A DNA stretch of 5,349 bases, from NCBI GenBank assembly GCA_028748945.1, contig JAQTOL010000257.1:1-5349 (forward strand), in the 5' to 3' direction. This DNA comes from Paludibacter sp. Its GTDB lineage: Bacteria; Bacteroidota; Bacteroidia; Bacteroidales; Paludibacteraceae. The position numbers and the translations under genes were made by a program. The notes beneath the pieces are model-generated. The model was not told where the DNA came from, ran no database searches, and was given only the letters and a program-made list of their open reading frames with translations. Below are positions 1 through 5,349 of the stretch, piece by piece (within the stretch, counting starts at the first letter, position 1; every line of letters begins with the position of its first letter).

Positions 1-987
1 AATATCGATTTTACCGAAGCTTTCCCCAGGATGACCTGGGAGGATGGAATGAAATACTATGGTTCAGATAAACCGGATATTCGCTTCGAAATGAAGTTTG
101 TGGAGTTAAAAGATCATGTTTCGGGACATGATTTTGTCGTATTCGACTCTGCTAATTATGTAGCAGGGATATGTGCAACAGGATGTACAAGCTACACCCG
201 GAAACAATTGGACGAGTTGACCGATTTTGTAAAAAAACCGCAAATCGGAGGAAAAGGGTTAGTCTATATTCGTTGCGAAGCAGATGGAACTTTCAAGTCC
301 TCAGTGGACAAATTTTATAGTCAGGAAGACTTTAAAAATATTGCTTCCGCTATGCATGCACAACCCGGCGATTTACTTTTATTGATGTCCGGCGACATGC
401 GTAAGACACAGAAAGCCCTGTGCGAACTGCGTTTGGAAATGGGAGCGAGGTTAGGTCTTCGAAATAAGGATGTTTTTGCACCTTTATGGGTTATTGATTT
501 CCCTTTGTTTGAATACGATGAAGAAACAGATCGTTATTATGCTACACATCACCCATTTACATCACCCATGTTGGAAGACGTACCTTTGTTGAAAACCAAC
601 AAGGGAGCTGTTCGTTCCAATGCTTATGACATGGTGGTGAACGGTGTGGAACTCGGGGGCGGATCTATCCGTATTCATGACTCGGCATTGCAAAATGAGA
701 TGTTCAAACACCTTGGATTTACGCCCGAAAAAGCCGAATCACAATTTGGATTTTTGATGTCGGCCTTCCAGTATGGTGCACCGCCTCATGGAGGACTGGC
801 TTTTGGGTTGGATCGATTTGTTTCGCTGTTTGCAGGTCTCGACAGTATCCGCGATTGCATTGCTTTTCCAAAAAATAATTCCGGACGCGATGTGATGATG
901 GATGCACCGGCTGTACTGGACCAGGCACAGTTGGATGAATTGAATCTGGTGATTGATATTAAACCACAACCAACCAAAGGAATGTAA
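1..987 (+). CDS. aspS: Aspartate--tRNA ligase, C-terminal part (5' end outside window)
   Basis: Aspartyl-tRNA synthetase charges tRNA-Asp with aspartate in the cytoplasm, using ATP. The frame is open from base 1, so the visible 328 residues are the C-terminal part of a protein that is usually about 580-590 residues. The N-terminal OB-fold anticodon-binding domain and class II motifs 1 and 2 lie off the left edge. Visible parts in order: the conserved [10 protein letters not shown] segment (about residues 20-29); the bacterial GAD insertion domain (roughly 40-160); the return to the catalytic core with FPLFEYD and HHPFTSPM (H183, H184); ELGGGSIR (217-224); and class II motif 3, [10 protein letters not shown] (263-272), whose Arg272 should contact ATP. 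The ending [22 protein letters not shown] is typical of bacterial AspRS, and NNSGRDVM resembles Bacteroidales versions. The internal ATG at base 31 is not the true start, because similarity continues upstream of it (FTEAFPR). No frameshift or missing key residue is seen. A hairpin terminator follows 26 bases after the stop codon. Confidence 0.97.
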   Translation, partial: NIDFTEAFPRMTWEDGMKYYGSDKPDIRFEMKFVELKDHVSGHDFVVFDSANYVAGICATGCTSYTRKQLDELTDFVKKPQIGGKGLVYIRCEADGTFKSSVDKFYSQEDFKNIASAMHAQPGDLLLLMSGDMRKTQKALCELRLEMGARLGLRNKDVFAPLWVIDFPLFEYDEETDRYYATHHPFTSPMLEDVPLLKTNKGAVRSNAYDMVVNGVELGGGSIRIHDSALQNEMFKHLGFTPEKAESQFGFLMSAFQYGAPPHGGLAFGLDRFVSLFAGLDSIRDCIAFPKNNSGRDVMMDAPAVLDQAQLDELNLVIDIKPQPTKGM

Positions 988-1013
988 GGAATTACATCCG
1001 CGATTTTATCTAT

Positions 1014-1049
1014 AAAAAACCACCAGACTGAATTGTTTGGTGGTTTTTT
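1014..1049 (+). terminator. Hairpin terminator after aspS, probably bidirectional
   Basis: A perfect 12-bp inverted repeat: AAAAAACCACCA (1014-1025) pairs with TGGTGGTTTTTT (1038-1049) around a 12-base loop. The GC-rich half of the stem followed by six T is a classic intrinsic terminator for aspS, whose stop codon ends at 987. The A-run on the left arm gives the same structure plus a U-run on the opposite strand, so it could also stop transcripts arriving from the convergent DUF2891 gene. Direction of use is inferred; the inverted repeat is seen directly. Confidence 0.9.
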
Positions 1050-1053
1050 GTTT

Positions 1054-1230
1054 AAGGCTGAAAGCCTTATATATCATAGCCCGGAGTAACGCTCCGGGTA
1101 GATGATATTCCGAATCAATAAAGCCCTGAAAGGGCGAAATATATTATATCGCCCTTTCAGGGCTCATCTATTTCATTAGATAATAACCCGGAGCGTTGCT
1201 CCGGGCTATTATCTAATGGGCTTACTGCCC
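1054..1230. repeat. Composite REP-like palindromic element, two units head to head
   Basis: About 177 bases built from six small palindromes arranged as two inverted copies of one unit. Left unit: AAGGCTGAAAGCCTT (1054-1068), a CCCGGAG/CTCCGGG hairpin (1080-1098), then GCCCTGAAAGGGC (1123-1135). Right unit, reversed: GCCCTTTCAGGGC (1151-1163), CCCGGAG/CTCCGGG (1187-1205), GGGCTTACTGCCC (1218-1230). The two inner palindromes form a perfect 16-bp inverted repeat (1122-1137 with 1149-1164) around an AT-rich 11-base centre. The right CCCGGAG hairpin is extended by 12 further pairs (1174-1185 with 1207-1218). Spacing between the two main palindromes is similar in both units (23 and 22 bases). This matches the layout of REP/BIME elements, which in many bacteria are linked to RAYT (IS200-like tyrosine) transposases. 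No transposase is present here. Location between convergent genes is typical of such elements. Confidence 0.85.
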
Positions 1231-1352
1231 TAAAATCTAATATTTTTATTCTTCGTTTGAAGGATATACTCCTTGTAACTAATAATTTAGATAAAAGAAA
1301 AATTTAAAACACATTCTCATTGTTAATTAATAGAGTAGGGGGCTGAAAAAAA

Positions 1353-2414
1353 TTATTGAAGGGCGTATAAGGCAAAAGTACCCAGCCAATGACTGCCTCC
1401 GTAATTATCATTCGTAATATTGGGGAGGCTGTTTTTAATAAAGCGTTCGGCAGTTTCTTTGAATAATTTTCCGGTCGGGTCATTAGCGGCTAAACTTTCG
1501 GCAATACCTTTCATGCACCAGGCACGGCTAAAGGACAGACCATCCAAATGAACAATCTGGTAATCGCTTCTGTCACTAACTGTTGGAACCATAGTCAGAC
1601 GCTCGATACTTCGTTTTTCAAAATAATGATGAAACCAGTTCCGGAAATCCTTTTTGTCAAGCACCCGTCTCATTAAATCGGCAGCTTCGAGGGTTGGGCT
1701 AAAAAAATCGGTGGCATCCGGTTCAAAATACGCGGGAACTTTGCGGTTATCGAGGTAAAACTCATTGGCTTTGGCAATTATCATACGTTCAAAGGCCGTA
1801 TCGTTGACCGATCGTGCCCAATCGAGGGCAAATGCCAGTCCGAAAGCCGTATTCGGGTGCACTCCGGTTCGGTTGGCGTAACTTTGTTTGGGTAAATAGC
1901 CCTTCCACAGCTTTACAATGGTTTGTGTAAGCGGTTGCAGGGCTTTGTGCCACGCGCGGGCATTGTCATTATCCCAACCGGCAAGTTCTTCATCCAGTTT
2001 CAACAGCCAGGCCCAACCATAGGTACGTTCATAAGTATTCGCCCCGGTATATTTTGAAAAATATGCGGCTTCAGCGGTCAATTTATCCGTTTGAAAGGAG
2101 TTATTCAGACAATCAATGATGCTGTCGCGGGTCTGAATTTCCGGAAATGTCTTTAAAATTCTTACCAATAGCCAGTGACCATGCACACTGCTGTGCCAGT
2201 CCAGGCAACCGAAGAATACAGGATGGAGTTGAGAAGGCGTAAGTACATGATCAGTAAGCGTATCCGATAAGTGTGATGTTTTGTTTGGCCATTGCTGTAC
2301 AATGCATTTTAAAGGCAGGCGCGATAATCCGACAGCCAGCTCAGGGGATAGAGCCTGTGCAAATCCGGCTAAACCAAAAGCAGATAACAAGATGATAATT
2401 AGGAACTTTTTCAT
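1353..2414 (-). CDS. DUF2891 family protein, predicted secreted
   Basis: A 353-residue protein recognised as DUF2891 (Pfam PF11199), a family without an established function. The ATG at 2414 is chosen as start because MKKFLIIILLSAFGLAGFAQA is a clean signal peptide (Lys2-Lys3, hydrophobic core 4-18, likely cleavage near residues 19-21); an in-frame TTG two codons upstream (2418-2420) is a less likely start. The protein therefore probably acts in the periplasm or outside the cell. Family-like motifs: HPVFFGCLDWHSSVHGHW (64-81), RTYGWAWLLKL (130-140), NRTGVHPNTAFGLAFALDW (181-199), FEPDATDFFSP (230-240), HLDGLSFSRAWC (289-300) and GGSHWLGTFALYAL near the C-terminus. The many His, Trp and acidic residues in helical segments suggest, by inference only, an alpha/alpha-barrel enzyme acting on a carbohydrate-like substrate. 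Length fits the family and no disruption is seen. It stands alone, with a palindromic repeat element on each side. No Shine-Dalgarno sequence or convincing promoter box was found just upstream. Confidence 0.9.
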   Translation of the reverse strand: MKKFLIIILLSAFGLAGFAQALSPELAVGLSRLPLKCIVQQWPNKTSHLSDTLTDHVLTPSQLHPVFFGCLDWHSSVHGHWLLVRILKTFPEIQTRDSIIDCLNNSFQTDKLTAEAAYFSKYTGANTYERTYGWAWLLKLDEELAGWDNDNARAWHKALQPLTQTIVKLWKGYLPKQSYANRTGVHPNTAFGLAFALDWARSVNDTAFERMIIAKANEFYLDNRKVPAYFEPDATDFFSPTLEAADLMRRVLDKKDFRNWFHHYFEKRSIERLTMVPTVSDRSDYQIVHLDGLSFSRAWCMKGIAESLAANDPTGKLFKETAERFIKNSLPNITNDNYGGSHWLGTFALYALQ

Positions 2415-2493
2415 ATTCAATTAATTGTTATATGTAAATCTTTAAATAGTAATTTGAGTTCGGTATAAGAAGTATGAAGTTTTCAAGGAATAT

Positions 2494-2644
2494 ACTCCGT
2501 AAGGAGTTTTATATCAATAGAATAATTCATTAATTCAGATATTTTCTCCGTAGGAGATATACAACAAGAAATTTGTTAATGTCCTACGGACAATAAATTT
2601 CATGATCTGTTTGTCTTTCTATTGATATTGATTGCCTACGGCAA
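2494..2644. repeat. Second composite palindromic element (CCGTAGG type), two units head to head
   Basis: Four short palindromes share a CCGTAGG-like centre: ACTCCGTAAGGAGT (2494-2507), TCTCCGTAGGAGA (2545-2557), GTCCTACGGAC (2581-2591) and TTGCCTACGGCAA (2632-2644). Beside the outer palindromes sits ATATCAATAGAA (2511-2522), and its exact reverse complement is at 2617-2628, a 12-bp inverted repeat. The region is therefore two inverted copies of a unit of about 65 bases: palindrome, ATATCAATAGAA, spacer, palindrome. Gaps between palindromes within a unit are 37 and 40 bases. The flanking bases of each palindrome differ but keep pairing (ACTCC/GGAGT, TCTCC/GGAGA, GTCC/GGAC, TTGCC/GGCAA), which indicates compensatory change and a structure maintained at RNA or single-strand DNA level. 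The left end lies only about 80 bases upstream of the DUF2891 start codon. Similar palindromic intergenic repeats are common in Bacteroidota. Confidence 0.8.
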
Positions 2645-2701
2645 ATTTAAATTGCTTATAGGTTGTATCATAACATAAATCCTTATCCCTAACTCAGGTT
2701 A

Positions 2702-2772
2702 GTAAATGGTAAATGATAAAATGGTAAATGTTTTAATCAAATTGTAAATTGTAAATTTTTAAATCGTAAATG
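2702..2772. repeat. Degenerate GTAAAT short repeat
   Basis: Six exact GTAAAT copies start at 2702, 2709, 2724, 2744, 2751 and 2766. The spacing 7, 15, 20, 7, 15 shows a higher order: a 29-base block of about four 7-mers (2702-2730) recurs at 2744-2772 after 13 bases. In the second block most of the last bases of the 7-mers change from G to T. This looks like a decayed microsatellite of period 7 that was later duplicated. No coding potential is seen. No function can be assigned. Confidence 0.7.
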
Positions 2773-2832
2773 TATAACAAACGCAAAACTACAAAATAGA
2801 TTTAAAACAATGCTTCATTTCAATTTTTAGTA

Positions 2833-3036
2833 ATGAGTGTGGCGGGGAGTGTTCAAACAGTTGCAGACCTGAAATCCGGAATAACTATTATACATAATAT
2901 AAATTATAGGAATTTGTATACACAAAATCCGGACGTTTGTGAAGGTAGTACTTATCTATTCAATTCTCGCGATTCAAAGGCTTACAGAATGGTTTATGCT
3001 GAGGAATTGCCTGGAATATTTTTCTACAAAGAATAA
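2833..3036 (+). CDS. Small hypothetical ORF, 67 residues, doubtful
   Basis: I do not recognise this product. It begins MSVAGSVQTVADLKSGITII and ends AEELPGIFFYKE, has mixed composition with no signal peptide or transmembrane segment, and contains one Cys. The reading frame is open upstream of the ATG to codon 2806, adding NNASFQFLV before a stop codon at 2803-2805, so the ORF could be the remaining end of a longer, decayed gene as easily as an intact small gene. There is no Shine-Dalgarno sequence, though that is normal in Bacteroidota, and no clear promoter box. It lies alone between a repeat-rich stretch and an AT-rich stretch that ends in the convergent LuxR gene. Amino-acid composition looks more protein-like than the other short ORFs here, which is the only reason for listing it. 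Confidence 0.35.
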   Translation: MSVAGSVQTVADLKSGITIIHNINYRNLYTQNPDVCEGSTYLFNSRDSKAYRMVYAEELPGIFFYKE

Positions 3037-3365
3037 TTGATAAGCTGCAATTAAAAAATTATTTTCAGTTGAAAATTGAAATTGATTAAATTCTATCTGA
3101 ATTGTAGTGCAATTTTGATTTATGTAAAATAGTGAACTTGTATACAGGAAAGTTTGTAAACGGATGAACGAATCGATGCCTGAATAAAGGGTATTTTATT
3201 ACAATTGCATACTGAAAAAAAAATAGCCGGCCCCCTACTCCTTTTAATGTTAGATATATTTTGAATAACAACAATATAATTAAGTTAATTATAGCGTGTA
3301 AAAACCTGCTTAACAGCTAACTATTAGTCTTCTACCTGAGTTCTCTTTGATGATATTTCACTTTA
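3037..3365. other. Gene-poor AT-rich stretch between the small ORF and the LuxR gene
   Basis: No supported gene, RNA or clear terminator is found here. It holds an AT-rich inverted repeat (ATTTTC at 3061-3066 with GAAAAT at 3071-3076, loop AGTT), preceded by a short A-run, which could be a weak terminator for a minus-strand transcript. It also holds a GC-rich patch at about 3225-3240 containing GCCGGC and the reverse complement of GAGTAGGGGGC, a string also present at 1332-1342, next to a run of nine A (3215-3223). The short minus-strand ORF across 3086-3274 has no protein-like character. Confidence 0.5.
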
Positions 3366-4151
3366 CTAGTACATATAGAAGTGACCTGCATAGAAACAGG
3401 ATTGTTTGATGGAATGCATTCCGGTTTTTAAATTGATATTTCTGAAATGTGTCCTGACTGTATCAGGGCTTATAGAGCGTATTTTAGCTATTTCGTTATA
3501 ATCCAAACCTTTATTCACCAGTTTGACGATTTCCTGTTCGGTATTGGTGAAGGCTATGTATTCTTTCGAATCCAATAATTTGCTCTTTATGAATAAATTG
3601 TAGGGTTTAATGGATATAAACTTGTACAGATTTTCATCAACAGGTGCTAACAAAGGATTAAGTTTGGCATGTAACATAAACTGAATGGAATTGGCAGCTA
3701 TTTTACTTTGCAATACATAAAAACGTAATATAAAGGATTCGTAACAATTGTTTTTATTCAACAGCCGGTGTTGATAAACAAAATCAAATTCGTTGTGCCG
3801 TTCAGTTGGAAGGGAATGGAAAAACTTAAATGCTGCAGTGGTTGCCTTCAGGATAAATTCCAGACTATCGGGATGAGTCAGTTTTATCCAGTTAGCCGAC
3901 TGAATATAATCGCTCGTACTGATAGGTTGTATTTCAAACAGCGTATGGTTGATGGAATTGTGCGAATAGACGTATCCACAGTTCGCATCGATAATTGTGG
4001 AGCTTTGTCTTTCCTTGGATAAGGTAACTTTAAGGGATTCAACCAGACATGTCCCACTATAGGTTAATTCCGGTACAGGAATCATTTCACCGTTTGAAAA
4101 CTGGTTAATCAGTTCTTTAAGTAACTTTGAAATTAAAACTTGTTTCTTCAT
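3366..4151 (-). CDS. LuxR-family transcriptional regulator with PAS-like sensor half
   Basis: A 261-residue predicted cytoplasmic DNA-binding regulator. The C-terminus (about 201-250) is a LuxR/GerE-type helix-turn-helix: FTNTEQEIVKLVNKGLDYNE, then IAKIRSISPDTVRTHFRNIN, then LKTGM, matching the family pattern of Glu in the first helix, Gly-Leu before the second, and TVRTH in the recognition helix. The N-terminal 200 residues resemble the PAS-like sensor half seen in many Bacteroidota LuxR regulators; the stretch HPDSLEFILKATTAAFKFFH, then SLPTERHNEFDFVYQHRLLN (about 92-131), is the most characteristic part. No receiver domain with a phosphorylatable Asp and no membrane segment are seen, so the signal is probably a small molecule or redox state (inference). 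Start at ATG 4151 fits the family; the coding sequence stops with TAG. It stands alone, divergent from the FN3 gene, and has a candidate -7 box about 110 bases upstream. Its ligand and targets are unknown. Confidence 0.88.
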   Translation of the reverse strand: MKKQVLISKLLKELINQFSNGEMIPVPELTYSGTCLVESLKVTLSKERQSSTIIDANCGYVYSHNSINHTLFEIQPISTSDYIQSANWIKLTHPDSLEFILKATTAAFKFFHSLPTERHNEFDFVYQHRLLNKNNCYESFILRFYVLQSKIAANSIQFMLHAKLNPLLAPVDENLYKFISIKPYNLFIKSKLLDSKEYIAFTNTEQEIVKLVNKGLDYNEIAKIRSISPDTVRTHFRNINLKTGMHSIKQSCFYAGHFYMY

Positions 4152-4504
4152 AGCAGTTGGTTTTTATAGATAAATAAACAGGCGTATTGATAGAAAGAAT
4201 AATGAACAGCTTGTGCATAAAATAATGATAGAATTGAACTTGTTTTTTTAGTTAATTGAGTTGCAAAGATATTAAAAAGGTTGACAAATATCATCATTTG
4301 CGATAATTTATGTGAAATATACTACATGAGTGGTATAGGATTATTCATTTCGGGCATTTATTTTAGCCCCCTGAAAACAAGATGTTGTATTTAAGCCGAA
4401 TTATTGCCCCGGAAAATAAAATAGTAAGGGATTATTTTCTGAATAACAGGATTGAATCGAATATTCAATGGTTTTACAGGAGTCTTCAGACCAAAGAAAG
4501 GCAT
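4152..4504. other. Intergenic stretch upstream of the LuxR gene, leading to the 21-bp array
   Basis: Apart from the -7 box candidate at 4264-4271, nothing is supported here. The leader of the LuxR gene (4152-4263) shows no obvious riboswitch-like stems. Bases 4364-4372 (AGCCCCCTG) are a short GC-rich patch in otherwise AT-rich DNA. From 4382 a frame opens and runs into the repeat array; its start, MLYLSRIIAPENK, is not recognised and the ORF is judged unlikely to be a gene. Bases 4484-4504 translate as SLQTKER in the same phase as the ILYKDxx heptads and may be a badly decayed extra repeat copy. Confidence 0.5.
4264..4271 (-). promoter_or_regulatory. Candidate -7 box for the LuxR regulator gene
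   Basis: Read on the minus strand the bases are TATCTTTG, an exact match to the Bacteroidota -7 consensus TAnnTTTG. A TTG lies upstream, but only 13 bases away, shorter than the usual spacing to the -33 element of roughly 17-23 bases. Use of this box would give a 5' leader of about 100 bases before the ATG at 4151. The match is seen directly; promoter activity is inferred. Confidence 0.4.
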
Positions 4505-4714
4505 ATTCTGTACAAGGAAAAACACAATCTGTATAAGGATGAATGTATTCTGTATAAGGACTGGAGCATACTGTATAATGATTAACGCATTCTGTATAAG
4601 GATTGACGTATTCTGTGTAAGGAATAAGTTATTCTGTGTAAGGAATGACCTGTTCTTTGTAATGAAAAACGTATCCTTTGTAATGAATAAGCTGTTCTGT
4701 ATAATGAACAGAGT
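4505..4714. repeat. Tandem array of ten 21-bp repeats (minisatellite)
   Basis: Ten copies with an unbroken 21-base period, starting at 4505, 4526, 4547, 4568, 4589, 4610, 4631, 4652, 4673 and 4694. The first 14 bases are conserved, consensus ATTCTGTATAAGGA; the last 7 are much more variable (for example AAAACAC, CTGGAGC, TTGACGT, ATAAGCT). Neighbouring copies share variants: copies 6-7 have CTGTGTAAGGAAT, copies 8-9 have CTTTGTAATGAA, and copies 4 and 8-10 have AATGA in place of AAGGA. That indicates growth by local duplication. Since 21 is a multiple of three, each frame reads as a heptad: I-L-Y-K-D-x-x in one plus frame, which is closed by TAA or TGA at heptad position 6 in copies 4, 5, 6, 7 and 9. 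The other plus frame (F-C-I-R type) and one minus frame stay open across the array. The lack of codon-like constraint and of a credible start makes non-coding the better reading. Confidence 0.9.
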
Positions 4715-4818
4715 ATGCATAACAGGTTTTATTTACTCTGATAGTCTGATTTACAAATTAAAATCATATTTCTCGTTTTTCTAAACTATTAGTATTAACA
4801 ACAAAAAATTGTGATCTT

Positions 4819-5349
4819 ATGGGAAAAGCAAAAGTAATTTTGGATTATTCTTCCAACCGTTACAACGATCAGGAACTGAGCGTGAAAGCGACTACTATTG
4901 GTGACGATTTGACCGGTAACCCCTCCTTCCCTACTCTGGCGGATGCAGCAACGGCTATAAAGGCAAAAAATGCAGCTTTTATCACGTTATTGTCCAAAAT
5001 GAGTGATGGAAACAAGCAGGTGACTATTGAAAAGAATCAGGTTCGTGAAGAACTGGAAGATCTTTTGAGTAGCACGGCTGTAAAGGTTCAGGATATAAGT
5101 GGTGGCGATGAGCTGCTTATTCTGAGTGCGGGTTTCGACGTGAAACGTAAACCTGCTCCGGTAGGTTTACTGGAACGTCCGGCCAATGTGACAGCCAAAG
5201 CAGGTCCTACACGTGGAAGTCTTGAAATCAGTTGGGATGTGGTACCGAATGCTTATATCTACGAACTACAATACACCGAGGCACCAAGTAGCCCGGACAG
5301 TAAGTGGATACGGATTTCCATCTCTAAACACAAAGTGGTATTAGACGGA
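4819..5349 (+). CDS. Fibronectin type III domain protein, N-terminal part (3' end outside window)
   Basis: The frame runs from ATG 4819 to the last base without a stop, giving 177 residues. It begins MGKAKVILDYSSNRYNDQEL and has no signal peptide. Residues 1-111 form an N-terminal helical segment (for example FPTLADAATAIKAKNAAF at 37-54 and VREELEDLLSS at 75-85) that ends in a short SAGFDVKRKPAPVG stretch (103-116). From about 120 an FN3 domain begins: RPANVTAKAG, SLEISWDVV (Trp139 is the core Trp), then AYIYELQYTEAP (145-156), the usual strand-C pattern with Tyr148, Leu150 and Tyr152. This combination is a known paralogous family in Bacteroidota of about 210 residues, so roughly 30-40 residues should be missing beyond the right edge. 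Its function is not established; FN3 domains usually mediate protein or glycan contacts. There is no Shine-Dalgarno sequence, but an A-rich leader (ACAACAAAAAATTG) precedes the start. It follows the 21-bp array by 104 bases and is divergent from the LuxR gene. Confidence 0.85.
   Translation, partial: MGKAKVILDYSSNRYNDQELSVKATTIGDDLTGNPSFPTLADAATAIKAKNAAFITLLSKMSDGNKQVTIEKNQVREELEDLLSSTAVKVQDISGGDELLILSAGFDVKRKPAPVGLLERPANVTAKAGPTRGSLEISWDVVPNAYIYELQYTEAPSSPDSKWIRISISKHKVVLDG

Noticed and set aside
719..977. Short minus-strand ORFs within the 3' part of aspS
   Set aside because: They are antisense shadows of a well conserved synthetase and have no protein-like features.
1054..1230. Integron attC site or a mobile-element end
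   Set aside because: No integrase-type core sites, no transposase and no target-site duplication were seen; the repeated palindromes fit a REP-like element better.
2418..2420. TTG as the start of the DUF2891 gene
   Set aside because: The ATG two codons downstream gives a standard signal peptide start (MKKFLII), so the TTG adds nothing.
2642..2649. Minus-strand TAAATTTG, a match to TAnnTTTG, as the DUF2891 promoter
   Set aside because: It is about 230 bases upstream, in AT-rich DNA at the edge of the palindromic element, where chance matches are expected.
3086..3274. 62-residue minus-strand ORF
   Set aside because: It spans the GC-rich patch and a run of nine A that reads as poly-Phe; composition is that of random AT-rich DNA.
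3768..4022. 84-residue plus-strand ORF inside the LuxR gene
   Set aside because: It lies fully antisense to a recognisable regulator and resembles no known protein.
4505..4714. CRISPR-like pattern: conserved 14-base core alternating with variable 7-base segments
   Set aside because: The period is 21 bases, the variable parts are far too short for spacers, the cores themselves vary, and no cas gene is present.
4382..4784. Overlapping ORFs across the 21-bp array: plus strand 4382-4585 (67 residues) and 4452-4784 (110 residues), minus strand 4391-4720 (109 residues)
   Set aside because: All arise because a 21-base period keeps frames open. They are low-complexity heptads without recognised domains, and three frames cannot all be coding.

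Overview
The window looks like chromosomal DNA of a member of the Bacteroidota, probably the order Bacteroidales. The reasons are the sequence of the aspartyl-tRNA synthetase C-terminus, a secreted DUF2891 protein, a LuxR-type regulator with the PAS-like sensor half common in this phylum, an FN3 protein of a Bacteroidota-type paralogous family, AT-rich intergenic DNA with no clear Shine-Dalgarno sequences, and one good match to the Bacteroidota -7 promoter box (TAnnTTTG). The genus cannot be fixed from this window.

Layout: (1) 1-987, + strand: the 3' part of aspS, open at the left edge, followed by a strong, nearly symmetrical hairpin terminator (1014-1049). (2) 1054-1230: a composite palindromic element made of two inverted copies of a REP-like unit, lying between the convergent aspS and DUF2891 genes. 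(3) 1353-2414, - strand: a secreted DUF2891 protein. (4) 2494-2644: a second composite palindromic element, different in sequence but built the same way, followed at 2702-2772 by a short degenerate GTAAAT repeat. (5) 2833-3036, + strand: a doubtful 67-residue ORF, then a gene-poor stretch to 3365. (6) 3366-4151, - strand: a LuxR-family transcriptional regulator with a candidate promoter at 4264-4271. (7) 4505-4714: ten tandem copies of a 21-bp repeat that happens to stay open in several frames but is probably non-coding. (8) 4819-5349, + strand: the first 177 codons of an FN3-domain protein, open at the right edge.

The genes do not form an operon: each is separated from the next by several hundred bases and orientations alternate. 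AspS is core translation machinery, the DUF2891 protein probably acts outside the cytoplasm, and the targets of the LuxR regulator are not evident, although the divergent FN3 gene is its nearest neighbour upstream. The main interest is in the spaces: four kinds of repeat (two head-to-head palindromic pairs, a 7-mer-based repeat and a 21-bp minisatellite) in about 5 kb. I found no strong evidence of a new defence or mobile system.
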